From Gracilariopsis chorda (lineage: Eukaryota; Rhodophyta; Florideophyceae; Gracilariales; Gracilariaceae), in the NCBI GenBank assembly GCA_003194525.1, contig NBIV01000069.1, positions 220,315-284,314 of the forward strand: a stretch of 64,000 nucleotides of DNA. Direction: 5' to 3'. The notes under the pieces are model-generated. The model was not told the DNA's origin. It saw nothing but the letters and a program-made list of their open reading frames with translations, and made no database searches. Of this stretch, positions 1 to 9,559 are shown one piece after another. Every line of letters starts with the position of its first letter. Position 1 is the stretch's first letter. The translations under genes were made by a program, and so were the position numbers.

Positions 1-1
1 G

Positions 2-1612
2 GAAACGGACTACCAGTGGCGCCTCAATTTCCTTGTGGACGAGCTCTTCCGCCACTTCCCAGCGGGCTCTGCGGACCAGTTTCCTCCTAAGGGACATAAT
101 CCATTGGGCCTGCTATGTTTCCTCCCGCCGTATGACGGAATATACTGGATGACCAACAGGGACTTTTGGGGAGACATCGTGGAGCCGGATTCTCGCATCC
201 GAAGGTCCCTTGGATACTTCTTTGGCTGGCATAACATTGAGTTTCATGATATGCCAGCCCGTAACCGTGAAGGTCTGTATGCGCCGGTCTACGAGTTTCC
301 CGATGGGTCTGGGTTCCAGTCCTTTTGGCAGGTGTCACCGCTCCTCTTGGTTCCGACTCCTTCGGTCTTTGCGTATCACACCAAGCAGCTCCTCGATCCC
401 GAGAGCCGCCTGTGGCAGGTTGCATTCGCGGAGTGGGGCGTGTTCGTCCTGATGGCCTTCTTGCACACCGCGCGCTACGGAGTCCGTGGGAACGTCCGCA
501 GTAAGGATTGGCGTGTGTGGTCCGATGGAATTGGCATGAGCTGTCCAAAAGGTCGAGTGTGTCCGCTTCCGGTCTCGCTCATTAACTATTTTCGCAACTT
601 CCTTGGGGTTCAGAACGTAGTCCGTGGGACGGAGTTCACCGTTGAGGACACCGAAGGCCTTTTGGAACATGTCCTGCAGGTCGATTGGGAGAACACCCCT
701 GGCTTCCTTTGGTATGATTATGAGACCGATACCTTCAGGAATATTCCCCGCCACCCACAGGGTCATGACAACGGGAAGGCCTACTTGGCGAAGCCGTTGA
801 AGGAGAATCCACCGGTCGTCCCGCGAGGAAGCGTACAGGACTACTGGCCTAAGGGTGAGGGCTTCTCTTCAAAGAATTTCCTGGAGGATGAGGCGTTGCC
901 CGAATCTGGGGGTGGTGCGGCTCCATTGGCGATTCCCTTGGGTCCTTCGGTGGTTACCGATGGGGACGATGGGGACGCCTTCGCAGGTCCGGAGGTCGCG
1001 CATGTTCCCGTTGGTCCTTCGGTTCCTTCATCTGCTCCGCCCCCGGCTGGTCCTCCGGTGGTCGAGCCTACTCCAGCTGGTCCTCCAGTGGAAGAACCTG
1101 CTCCTGAGGTCAACCCTTACATCCTTGTGGGTGGGGCGCTTTCCGTGTCGGTCACCCCGCTGCCGCCTATCCCGGCTATCCCTATGGGCGTAACCAATGC
1201 GGCCGAAGCTCTCCGTGAGGTCGCTGGTGCCGCTGGCCTCAATGTTTCCGGTGGCCTTGAGGACTTATTGCGCCGCGCTAGGTCTTGGGCGCGTCGTGCG
1301 TCGCGTTACGGGGCCCTGCTGGAGGAGAATGAGGCCCTAAAGGACTCGGTGGAGCAGATCCTACAGGAGAACGCTCATGTGCTGTCCAACAAGGTCCTTG
1401 CGGACATCGACGCTCGCTATGGGCTCGCTTTGAGCGACAGTAGCGGCGGTGCAGGCTCCGCGTCCAGTGGTCCGCACAGTCCTCCGCGCAAGCGCCAGCG
1501 CACGGTGGGTCCCAGTGGTCAGAGTTCCGGTGGTCAGGCGCCAACCGATGGCGGTGGTGGTGCGTCTGAGGGCCAGGGCGGCGACGCGATCACGCCGGCT
1601 CCATCGGCCTGA
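2..1612 (+). CDS. Antisense accessory ORF of element A (5' end outside window)
   Basis: The frame is open from base 2 to a TGA at 1612 (536 codons visible), with the start off the left edge. It runs opposite to gag and pol, in the position between pol and 3' LTR. No family was recognised. The first ~270 residues are aromatic-rich and align with the antisense ORF of element B. Shared landmarks are L/FGY...N-I/V-E, D-P-x-S/Q-x-LW...EW, and GLL followed by DW. After this comes a Pro-rich linker (around residues 335-375, with near-repeats of PAGPPVVEP and PAGPPVEEP), a short predicted coiled coil (around LLEENEALKDSVEQILQEN), a basic PPRKRQR stretch that could be a nuclear signal, and a Gly/Ser-rich tail. 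An AATAAA at 1643-1648 could serve its 3' end. The role is unknown. Conservation between two divergent elements argues for a real protein. Confidence 0.7.
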   Translation, partial: ETDYQWRLNFLVDELFRHFPAGSADQFPPKGHNPLGLLCFLPPYDGIYWMTNRDFWGDIVEPDSRIRRSLGYFFGWHNIEFHDMPARNREGLYAPVYEFPDGSGFQSFWQVSPLLLVPTPSVFAYHTKQLLDPESRLWQVAFAEWGVFVLMAFLHTARYGVRGNVRSKDWRVWSDGIGMSCPKGRVCPLPVSLINYFRNFLGVQNVVRGTEFTVEDTEGLLEHVLQVDWENTPGFLWYDYETDTFRNIPRHPQGHDNGKAYLAKPLKENPPVVPRGSVQDYWPKGEGFSSKNFLEDEALPESGGGAAPLAIPLGPSVVTDGDDGDAFAGPEVAHVPVGPSVPSSAPPPAGPPVVEPTPAGPPVEEPAPEVNPYILVGGALSVSVTPLPPIPAIPMGVTNAAEALREVAGAAGLNVSGGLEDLLRRARSWARRASRYGALLEENEALKDSVEQILQENAHVLSNKVLADIDARYGLALSDSSGGAGSASSGPHSPPRKRQRTVGPSGQSSGGQAPTDGGGGASEGQGGDAITPAPSA

Positions 1613-2437
1613 GGGTACTCTTCAATTAGCCTGTTAGGTCTCAATAAAGTCAAGTTATCCATTGGTTATTACGTCCGTTTCCCTTAGGTCGGCTTGACCG
1701 GCCTTCAGGTCAATTAGTGCGGTGGGTTGCCCTCAGGGTGCACCGCGACGGTTCGCGCTCCAGTGGACTTGCAACAGTTTGCAGTAGCCAATGGAGGCGT
1801 AGTGATCTCGCTCGGCGTGGCCGGTTTCTCAGGGCAGCGGTTGTCCAATGGGCGTGGACACGTGCCCAACGTGGGAGCGCTGGGGCTCGTGCCCATTCTG
1901 GACAACACCCTTGGCACTCGAAAAATCAAGCGAAGAAATTGTCCATTGGAAATTGTTGATTTTTTGAGATGCCAGTGGCCAGCGCGCGCGCTTCTTGCGT
2001 GGTCGTCGCACAATGTGCCCGTACGGTGCCGTTTCGGCCGAAACGAGGAGACTCCGAATCGGCTGTCCGTTGGTCTGTGCGCGGCCTAGAAGCCGAGATA
2101 TCGGCCGTTCTTTGCTTTGGCCGATTTCGGGGCGTGCAACGCCACTTCAAAAAATTGTCCATTTGGCCGACGGCGTTTTTGATCAAGCGCGCGCGCCTTG
2201 GCAGGCGCTGCCCGCGCTGTAAGTCCATCGGATGTTTCATTGGGCTGATAGTTAGTGCCAAAATTAGTGTGCGCCAGAGGCAGGCCGCACTATAGTTAGA
2301 CCAGAGGATGGTTAGCGCTCCGCGCCGTGGCCCATAGAAAGCCAGATCGGCTTAGCGCGCGTAGTGCGCGTGCTTAGTACGTCTGTCCTATGGTCAGCTC
2401 AGCGACTTTAGCGCGATAGCTAGCGACGTCCATTGGA
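1613..2437. other. Non-coding stretch between antisense ORF and pol of element A
   Basis: I find no credible ORF here. It contains AATAAA at 1643-1648 downstream of the antisense ORF, GC-rich blocks with repeated GCGC, and several copies of the CCANTGG mini-palindrome. The convergent 3' ends of the antisense ORF and of pol must both lie here. Confidence 0.5.
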
Positions 2438-5400
2438 TTAATTCGAACCTTGACCATTGGATTTCAATATGTATGCCCCCTCCTTAAGGTCGCGCTCCGT
2501 GCGGCCCATGCGGCGCCAAAACCTAAGGACAAAGTTCTCCGGGATGTTCTCCCGGGGTTCCCATGTGTCCTCAGAGGGTTTGTAGCCGTACCAATGGACA
2601 CGGTATTTGACGACGCCGTCGTCGTCAATGCCGGCATTGACCACACGGTCTATAGCGCTTTCCTTAGGAAGTGAAGATACGTCCTTCGGAACATCCACAG
2701 GCCACTCCTCGGGGAGATCCATCTCGTCCAAAGGGGCGTAACCATCATTGGCCAACTGGGACGGTACTCCGTCGTTGTGTTCCTCTTGGGATGAGGGGGC
2801 CAGTGGGTCAGCCGAGACGGCCTTTGGAAGTGGTGTAGCGATCAATGGATCTGCCGTAACTACCTTAGGGCGGGACGAAAGCTGCTCGTCCGTAGGTGTA
2901 GAGTCCTGTACGGCGGAATTGGGAGCATCTGAAGGGGCGTCCTCAGGAGTTTCCAAAGGGGAACCAGTGGGCTTCGGCGGCATAGGCGCGGCCGTAACGC
3001 GGTCAATTGCGACGGTGTCCTGTAGGCCATCGATTTCAATAGTGACCGTATGGGACGTAGCTGAGAGAACCTTATAGGGACCAGTGGACCGTGGGAGGAG
3101 CTTTCGAGTGATGACCTCGATATCGTCCTGCGGCTTATCCGATGGAGCGCGGTCTAAGTAGACCATGTCACCGGCCTTAAAGGATAGCGTAAACCTGACG
3201 GACTTATCGAAGTCATCCTTGTACCTCCGTTGGGACTTGTTCAACCGTGCTCTGGCCGTACGGATGATATCGTCAATCCGCTTCCGGGTGTACCGTTTGG
3301 CCTGGGCAGGGGTCATTTCTGCCGTGAAGTCCTGTGGTATCCAGCTGTCCTTAAGGTCAACCGCAAAGTGCGGGGGCTGTCGCGTGAGCGTTAGGTCGAA
3401 GGGTGTAGTCCCCGTGGACCGATGGACTTGCGTGTTATACGCATAGACCAGTGGTCCGACGTAGTCATCCCAATCGGCCTGGTGCTCTGCAACATAATGC
3501 ACCAACCTGTCCTTAATGGTTCTATTGAAGCGCTCAGCCTGTCCATTGGTCTGCGGATGATAAGCCGTTGTGGTGACGTGCTTAATTCCTAAGGTCGAAC
3601 AGACGTGAGCGAAGAATTTTGACACGAATTGTGGCCCGTTGTCCGATAGGAGATAAAGTGGCAGACCATATGGATACACCCAATGGGTCAAGAACGCCAT
3701 TGCTACGTCAGTGGCCGTAGTGGACCTCATGGGAATAGCTCTGGTGAGCTTGGTGAACCGATCGGTAAGCACCAATATAAATTTGTTCCCATGGGTCGTT
3801 GACGGTAATGGCCCTAGGATATCCGTAGCGATAAACTCCAGTGGTCCTGCGGCTGGGAACAGCTTCAACTTGGCCTGATGGATGGTTTTCGAGCCGCGTG
3901 CTTTCACGCACGAAGCGCATGTCCTAGAGGTTTGCCAGAGGTCATTAGCCATAAAGGGCCAGTAGAAATGTTTCCTTAAGGACTGATACATTCTTGTTCC
4001 GCCAGGATGGCCGGCCAACCGGGGGTAATGGGCGAGGTATAGAACCCGTGCCCTGAGGACCTTGGGAATGACCCGCTGGATTGCTCCGTCCAGAGGGGCT
4101 CTGCGACAGAGCAGTCCGAATCGGTCGTAGTCGAACAGACAGCCAGGGGTCCCGACGAGGTCAGCCTGGTTTTTGCAGTACTCGTCGTCCTTTTGGGCCT
4201 GAAGGAGCTCATCCAGCGTGATGGGCAAGAGCTCCTTTTCCTCTGGTTGAACCGCATGAACCTCAAGGGTCCGCGCTTCGCTGTCGTCATCCATAGGCCA
4301 GTCCACAAGGTAAACTGCATTCACGTCCACATCGGAGTCATCGCAATTAACGCGTCCTAGAAGGAAGTCATCCTCATGGTCAGATTCATAACCTGAAAGG
4401 TCCGGCGTGGGTAGCTCGTCGTCCAGTGGGGATTCGTCGGTGCCGTCGGTTAGGATCCTAGAGAGGGCATCCGCTGCTCGGTGCTTGATCCCCGGCCTAT
4501 AGGCAACGTCGAAATCAAACTCCGACAGGCGCAATCTCCATCGGGCGAGCCTGCTGGACGCGTCGGTCATGTTCATAAGCCACCTGAGGGAATGATGATC
4601 AGTCCTAATGGTAAAGCGGACTCCTTCCAAGTATGGCCTTAAGGTTAATACTGACCAGACAATGGCTAAGCACTCCTTCTCGGACGTGCTATAATTCCGC
4701 TCTGGGCTCGTTAGCGAGCGGCTCCAATATCCAATTGGTCTATAGTCCTTCGGAGATTCTTGTTCCTGGAGGAGAACACATCCAATTTGGCCATCGGACG
4801 CATCCGTATCAAGGATGTACGGTTTGTCCGGTTTAGGCAAGGCCAATATAGGAGGGTTCAGAAGCTTATCCCGCAGGGCCTCAAAAGCTTCGTATTGTTC
4901 GTCCGTCAGGCAATCGAACTCCGATGGGGTCCCTTTGCGCAGCATGTCGTTAAGCGGCGCAGCGATCTTTGCAAACCCTTGGACAAAGCGACGATAGACG
5001 TTGCACAGACCTAAAAAAGAACGCAACTCCGTATGGGTCCTGGGGGGCTTAGCTTGCCGTATGGCGTCAGTCGTCCTCGAGGCAACCTGTAGGCAGCCAG
5101 GGCGGACCACATGGCCAAGATAATCCACAGAGGACTGGAAAAAGAAGCACTTGGGGAGCTTCAAAGTTATTCCGGCCTCACGGAGAATCCTCAGGACTGT
5201 TCTAACATGGGAGAAATGTTCACCAATGGTCTTCGAAAAGATGATAACGTCATCCAAGTAGACCAGCGCGAACTTCCATTTGACCCTAGATAGGATAATG
5301 TCCATTGCCCTCTGGAACGTCGCGGGTGCGTTCATTAATCCAAAGGGCATCCGAATGAATCGGAAAAGTCCCTCGTGGGTCGTAAACGTGGTCAGCGGCT

Positions 5401-6700
5401 TCGCGTCATCGTCCAGTGGTATTTGCCAATATCCCCAATTGGCGTCCAAGGTGGTAAAGACAGCTGCCTCTCCTAAGGAATCGAGACAGTCGTCCATCCG
5501 GGGGATAGGGTACGAATCCCGTTTGGTCATAGCGTTGAGCTTCCTATAGTCAACGCAAAACCTGACGGAGCCATCCTTCTTGGCCACAAGGACAAAAGGG
5601 CTTGCCCATTCGGACTGATGAGGAGGAGCTGGCTCGATGACGTTGGCCCTCCTCATCTTGTCCATCTGTTCGGCCACGATGGTTCTTCCTTTTAGGCCCG
5701 TCCTATAGGGGTGCTGGTACACTGGCTTCGCGTCGTCCTTAAGGTCAATTCGGTGCTTTGTCGCCCGAATCTCGCCTAGCTGGCCAGACCACATGGATTT
5801 GAATTCCCGAAGGAGCTCTATAACCTGAGGCCTATAGGATTCGAATTCGTCGCCCATGTTGACGTCCCCCTCCCAGGACTCGACGTCCTCGTCGTCGTCC
5901 GGTTGGGAGTTGTCCATATTGGTTTCCATAATGGCCACAGGAGCTGGCAGGGCGATGCCAACTACTGTTCCTTTAGGTAATCGAACCGGGTGGTCAGTGA
6001 AGTTACTGATACTGACCACAAAGGGCTGCCGCGGACGGATGTCCATAACTCCATTGGCCATAAGGGTGAGTTGACGCCGGATCGTCTTGGGATGATTCTG
6101 CAGCGTCAAAAGACCAGAGGACTCGCACTGAACCCAAGCGGTGGTCTGAGTCATCGCAGGGATGACCAGGGCTTTTGTGAGCCTGACCTTATTGGACACA
6201 GTGTTCGTCGCCAGTGGAGGTTTCCGCGGGTTTGCCTCAGGTCCCGGCTTGGAACCTATCAGGGCCACAGGATGTGCGCGATAGAACGCGACTTTCCGAA
6301 GGCCAGGGTAGATGGCCTTCACGTAGCGGTCGATGAAGGAAGTCCCAAGGATACATTCCGCTCCCAAGTTTGGACATACGAGGAACCACGTGCGGACTCG
6401 CAAACTTCCCAGTTGGACAAATAAAGAAATGATTCCTTTAATGGCCATTGGTCTGCGCGAAGCATCAGTGATCCTAGGGGTCTTCCTCACCTGAACCTTG
6501 TCTTCCCAACCACTCGGTAGGACCTTAGGATGTACCAAATTGGGCCCAGCGCCCGTGTCCAGCACACTCGTAGCCACTCTAGAGTGTGAGGGGCGGAGTC
6601 CTATGGTCATTCGAACTTTATAGTTCTCCTTCCTCAGGACACAAATAGGGTCCTGGTCATCCAGCGACGGCTCCAAAGGGTCGTCGATCCATTCGTCCAT
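2438..6700 (-). CDS. pol: Pol polyprotein of element A (PR-RT-RNase H-IN-chromodomain)
   Basis: A single 1,420-codon frame counted from ATG 6698-6700. The frame is open further upstream across the gag stop, so entry by -1 frameshift at 6808-6814 is likely. Seen, in order: aspartic protease DTGA at residues 48-51; reverse transcriptase with LDANWGYWQ (D419) and catalytic YLDD at 481-484; RNase H with DTDAS at 631-635 and a TDHHS motif near 700; integrase zinc motif H891/H898/C928/C931 and catalytic D960, D1020, E1056; a basic C-terminal integrase region; and a chromodomain around 1347-1397 containing HWYGY and DTWEP. This is the complete domain set of a chromovirus. In characterised families the chromodomain binds modified histones and steers integration into heterochromatin. 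No lesion was found. Confidence 0.95.
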   Translation of the reverse strand: MDEWIDDPLEPSLDDQDPICVLRKENYKVRMTIGLRPSHSRVATSVLDTGAGPNLVHPKVLPSGWEDKVQVRKTPRITDASRRPMAIKGIISLFVQLGSLRVRTWFLVCPNLGAECILGTSFIDRYVKAIYPGLRKVAFYRAHPVALIGSKPGPEANPRKPPLATNTVSNKVRLTKALVIPAMTQTTAWVQCESSGLLTLQNHPKTIRRQLTLMANGVMDIRPRQPFVVSISNFTDHPVRLPKGTVVGIALPAPVAIMETNMDNSQPDDDEDVESWEGDVNMGDEFESYRPQVIELLREFKSMWSGQLGEIRATKHRIDLKDDAKPVYQHPYRTGLKGRTIVAEQMDKMRRANVIEPAPPHQSEWASPFVLVAKKDGSVRFCVDYRKLNAMTKRDSYPIPRMDDCLDSLGEAAVFTTLDANWGYWQIPLDDDAKPLTTFTTHEGLFRFIRMPFGLMNAPATFQRAMDIILSRVKWKFALVYLDDVIIFSKTIGEHFSHVRTVLRILREAGITLKLPKCFFFQSSVDYLGHVVRPGCLQVASRTTDAIRQAKPPRTHTELRSFLGLCNVYRRFVQGFAKIAAPLNDMLRKGTPSEFDCLTDEQYEAFEALRDKLLNPPILALPKPDKPYILDTDASDGQIGCVLLQEQESPKDYRPIGYWSRSLTSPERNYSTSEKECLAIVWSVLTLRPYLEGVRFTIRTDHHSLRWLMNMTDASSRLARWRLRLSEFDFDVAYRPGIKHRAADALSRILTDGTDESPLDDELPTPDLSGYESDHEDDFLLGRVNCDDSDVDVNAVYLVDWPMDDDSEARTLEVHAVQPEEKELLPITLDELLQAQKDDEYCKNQADLVGTPGCLFDYDRFGLLCRRAPLDGAIQRVIPKVLRARVLYLAHYPRLAGHPGGTRMYQSLRKHFYWPFMANDLWQTSRTCASCVKARGSKTIHQAKLKLFPAAGPLEFIATDILGPLPSTTHGNKFILVLTDRFTKLTRAIPMRSTTATDVAMAFLTHWVYPYGLPLYLLSDNGPQFVSKFFAHVCSTLGIKHVTTTAYHPQTNGQAERFNRTIKDRLVHYVAEHQADWDDYVGPLVYAYNTQVHRSTGTTPFDLTLTRQPPHFAVDLKDSWIPQDFTAEMTPAQAKRYTRKRIDDIIRTARARLNKSQRRYKDDFDKSVRFTLSFKAGDMVYLDRAPSDKPQDDIEVITRKLLPRSTGPYKVLSATSHTVTIEIDGLQDTVAIDRVTAAPMPPKPTGSPLETPEDAPSDAPNSAVQDSTPTDEQLSSRPKVVTADPLIATPLPKAVSADPLAPSSQEEHNDGVPSQLANDGYAPLDEMDLPEEWPVDVPKDVSSLPKESAIDRVVNAGIDDDGVVKYRVHWYGYKPSEDTWEPRENIPENFVLRFWRRMGRTERDLKEGAYILKSNGQGSN

Positions 6701-6801
6701 TGGTTGGTGAGACTCCGAAGGACTTCTGGAGTCAGATGACTCCTGTCCATCGGGGTTGAGGCAGGGATTCTCAGAGGGGCGGCTTGCCTCAGGTCGCTCC
6801 T

Positions 6802-8976
6802 CTACGCGTTTTCCTGTTCGGTCTTTCCGTGACGGTCCACTGGAGCTTCCACGGGGGTCACCTGAGGGACAGTATCCGTATCGGAAATATCGACAGCGTT
6901 GACCTGAGAGGCTGGAGCCTCCCGCGGCGTGGCGTATCGACTAGACCCTGAGGACTGATTCCGCTGGTACTGACGAGGGTAATTTCCCTCCGCCCTCCTG
7001 GCCTGGAAGTTCTCATCCCTTAGGGCCAACAGGTTCTTGCGAACGTCCTCCGGCATGAACTTCATGCAATCACACGGCCTGGCCGTGGAAAGGCAGAGGT
7101 AGCAAGGGGGCCCGCGGGTGAATACGTCCTTCCTAGGTTGGACGAAAGTATACCGCGGCGTCGTTTGTCCAGATGGAGTAGTAGTAGTTCCAGTGGCCGA
7201 TATGGATGGAGCACCAGACGGAGCGGAAGAAAAAGAGACCGCAAGGATATCTCCTTCTTCCGAACGGATGTTACCAGTGGACTCGCTTTCAGAAGAGTTG
7301 ACCATATGGACTTTGGAACTCTTCCTTAAGGGTGATGCTCGGCCTCTGGTATCCAAGTCAGCCGCTCGGCGGGATGTCCTATAGGTCTTGCCGTATCCTT
7401 CGGCATATGTGACCAGCTGTCGGAACGAGAGGCGTTGGTTGTCCGAGTGGTGATTACGCACGTGAGTCCTAATGGCCGGCAGCAATCCAGCGATGAAGTG
7501 CTGCTTGAGTCGCCCTTCGGAAAACACATTCCCACAGCGGTACGCCTTCTTCCACAGTTGGTCAGCAAAGTCCGTTTCGGTTACGTTAGTGCTTTGCCTA
7601 AAGGAAATCACGTCCTGATGGGCATCCATGATTACGTCATCAGTGGCGTACGTCTCCAAAAGGTAATGGACGACCTCTGGGTAGGACCTAAGGAGCTCCC
7701 TATCGGTCGCATCCATTGGGTCACTGGAACCGGAGATCTTCGAAACCACATGGTCACGCGCTTGTCCACTGAGGAAAAACTGAAACAGATACAGAGCGGC
7801 TCCCTCGTGGACGCCGTTCTGGTCGCAGGCCGTACGGAATTGAGACAGAAACCTAAGGACAGCAATCGGGTCAGCGCCCGAGAATTTGTCCGTGACGGTA
7901 AGCTGCATCCGTTTGGCCCACTTGGTGACTCGTCGAGCCACCGAACCGGAATACCTTGAGGACCTGTTGTCCAGTCGGTAAGTCCGATAGTCCAACACTT
8001 TCTTAAAAAGTTCGTTGGTGGTTGCCAGCGGCCTGAAGCGTCGAACAGCCGCCTCATCCGCGTCCGTATCGGTCGAAACTGACGAGTCCGAACTGGACCC
8101 GTCATCGCTCTCGTCCGAATGGTCTCTCCTCTTCCTCGACTTCTTGTTCCTTCTAGGTCTTCTATTCTTCCTTCGGTCAGCACTTCGCTCGTCCAATGGA
8201 GCGATCTCGACATCGCCAAATCCGATGGGTCTGCGGGCCTGCTGGGAGCCCTGGTACCTCATGGGTCGTGCAGTCATTAGGCCTTCTTGCCGGGGAGGCT
8301 CTCTTCCACTCCCTGGGTGCACTTCCATTTGGTCGTCCTGTTGGTTTACCCGGCGAGGGGCTGGTAAAGCAGCCACTCCCGGGGGTTCGGAGTGTGGTTG
8401 CCACACGGAGGCCGAAGGAATACTTTGAATATTGGCCGCGAGGGCCGGGGTGCCTACCTGGCGTGTGACCTCCGTCCGTATGGTCGAGGCCATGGCTTCC
8501 ACGAAGGTCGTGGATTCCAGGACCTGAGGAACGAGGCGAGTAATCCTTTGGTCAATCATTCCGTCAAGGACCTCTGGAACACGCGTATCCAAAAGGGACT
8601 GGACGTGCTCCTCACAGAGCCGTTTCAGCTGCGGCCAAAGGACATCTGCGAGACCCCTGGAGAGGTCTTCCCTCACATCTGGAGAAGCTTCCTGTAGGTC
8701 TTGCGTCGGCGTGGCCGGCTGGGAATTGATCCTGTTAAGGCGTGAGCGGAGACGAGCGGCCAAATTGGACTCTCTCGCAATCCGTTCAGGATTATCCACG
8801 GGGGTCAATGGACGCCCTAAAGGTTGACTGCGCGTACTCCGTCGGTCACTGCTCGCATCGGCCGCGAGGCCAATGGTTTCAGGAACCGTCGACAGTCCAC
8901 TGGGGCCAGCCTGTGGCGTCCTCTGGTCATCTGGTCGGTTGTTATTTTCGGTATCCATGGGGCGGTTGCTTGTCAT
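6802..8976 (-). CDS. gag: Gag of element A
   Basis: 724 codons from ATG 8974-8976 to TAG 6802-6804. It is the structural protein that would form the virus-like particle. Seen: a polar N-terminus, a basic and Ser/Asp-rich hinge (an RRKNRRPRRNKKSRKRR block followed by an acidic serine run), and a capsid-like central region (YRTYRLDNRSSRYSG to LVTYAEGYGK) matching the gag of B, C and D. The C-terminal region has a Cys cluster, CYLCLSTARPCDC. The canonical CX2CX4HX4C zinc knuckle of D and B is degenerate here: the His position is Arg. The final codons CAG GAA AAC precede the stop and match those of B and D, where the -1 shift is proposed. Confidence 0.9.
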   Translation of the reverse strand: MTSNRPMDTENNNRPDDQRTPQAGPSGLSTVPETIGLAADASSDRRSTRSQPLGRPLTPVDNPERIARESNLAARLRSRLNRINSQPATPTQDLQEASPDVREDLSRGLADVLWPQLKRLCEEHVQSLLDTRVPEVLDGMIDQRITRLVPQVLESTTFVEAMASTIRTEVTRQVGTPALAANIQSIPSASVWQPHSEPPGVAALPAPRRVNQQDDQMEVHPGSGREPPRQEGLMTARPMRYQGSQQARRPIGFGDVEIAPLDERSADRRKNRRPRRNKKSRKRRDHSDESDDGSSSDSSVSTDTDADEAAVRRFRPLATTNELFKKVLDYRTYRLDNRSSRYSGSVARRVTKWAKRMQLTVTDKFSGADPIAVLRFLSQFRTACDQNGVHEGAALYLFQFFLSGQARDHVVSKISGSSDPMDATDRELLRSYPEVVHYLLETYATDDVIMDAHQDVISFRQSTNVTETDFADQLWKKAYRCGNVFSEGRLKQHFIAGLLPAIRTHVRNHHSDNQRLSFRQLVTYAEGYGKTYRTSRRAADLDTRGRASPLRKSSKVHMVNSSESESTGNIRSEEGDILAVSFSSAPSGAPSISATGTTTTPSGQTTPRYTFVQPRKDVFTRGPPCYLCLSTARPCDCMKFMPEDVRKNLLALRDENFQARRAEGNYPRQYQRNQSSGSSRYATPREAPASQVNAVDISDTDTVPQVTPVEAPVDRHGKTEQENA
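6808..6814 (-). promoter_or_regulatory. Candidate -1 ribosomal frameshift heptamer, element A
   Basis: On the minus strand the end of gag reads G GAA AAC in gag phase, two codons before the stop. The pol frame is -1 relative to gag and is open across this site as far as I traced it (about 6841 down to the pol ATG). The same heptamer stands at the same place in B and D. Confidence 0.5.
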
Positions 8977-9060
8977 TACCAGTCCGTCGGTCCAAAGTCC
9001 AAAGGTAGAATCCCGTAAATTCTTCTTTCCTAAAGGTCTGTATCGAAACGTCCAAAGGGG

Positions 9061-9079
9061 ATTCTAGGTCGGGAGACCA
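9061..9079 (-). promoter_or_regulatory. Primer-binding site, element A
   Basis: Minus strand TGGTCTCCCGACCTAGAAT, two bases after the LTR end. It begins with TGG, complementary to a tRNA 3' CCA. It is identical in B and C and matches over 18 bases in D. It is not the initiator-Met type (TGGTATCAGAG). Confidence 0.8.
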
Positions 9080-9081
9080 AA

Positions 9082-9559
9082 TGTAGGATAGTGAGCCAAG
9101 TGGGCAAGCTCCTAATGGTCTCGTGGTAGCGTGGCAGAGCTGGGGGGTCCTAAGGTTAATGAAGCGGCGGCAACACCTCTGGTAATGTTGGCGCAATGGG
9201 GTGGCGCTGACTACGCAGTCCTACAGGTCGGAATTGCGGTAGCGATACCTTGAAGGCCAAAGGGAATTGTGAGTACCGAGTACGGGGGTGCTCAAGACTC
9301 ACAAGGGTGTCTGAGTTTACTGTCCCTAGGGGAGGCGCAGCTCGAGGTGCCTAAGTATCGGCACCGAGGCGCCTCGACCCTGTGGCACTGTAAAGTGCCC
9401 TACTCTACAGTAGCTATATCTAGTCCTATGGTTACTAATTCAATAAAATTAAATAAATTATATAAAATACAGATAGCCATCCTTGGGCCAGATACACAAC
9501 GTGTATCGTCCACATGGGTCTCCAGAGTTGCGGAATCCACTGGACTTCACTATCTCACA
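9082..9559 (-). repeat. 5' LTR of element A (478 bp)
   Basis: In element sense it starts TGTGAGATAGTG and ends CACTATCCTACA, an imperfect terminal inverted repeat (10 of 12). The left edge lies two bases from the primer-binding site. The right edge coincides with the break in D's RT homology. An AT-rich block at 9437-9473 resembles the U3 AT-rich block of the other LTRs. The 3' partner is outside the window. Confidence 0.8.

Larger units (their letters stand above)
1..9559 (-). mobile_element. Ty3/gypsy chromovirus, element A (3' end outside window)
   Basis: Seen: in the minus direction the order is 5' LTR (9559-9082), primer-binding site (9079-9061), gag, pol with protease-RT-RNase H-integrase-chromodomain, then a long ORF on the opposite strand. 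The 3' LTR lies left of the window. Gag and pol are each uninterrupted, so this copy looks young and possibly competent. It is inserted in the same orientation into the RT coding region of element D: D's homology to B pol stops at codon TGG GGA T, exactly at the LTR edge. The 5 bases right of the LTR (ATCCC, 9560-9564) are the predicted target-site duplication. Confidence 0.9.
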
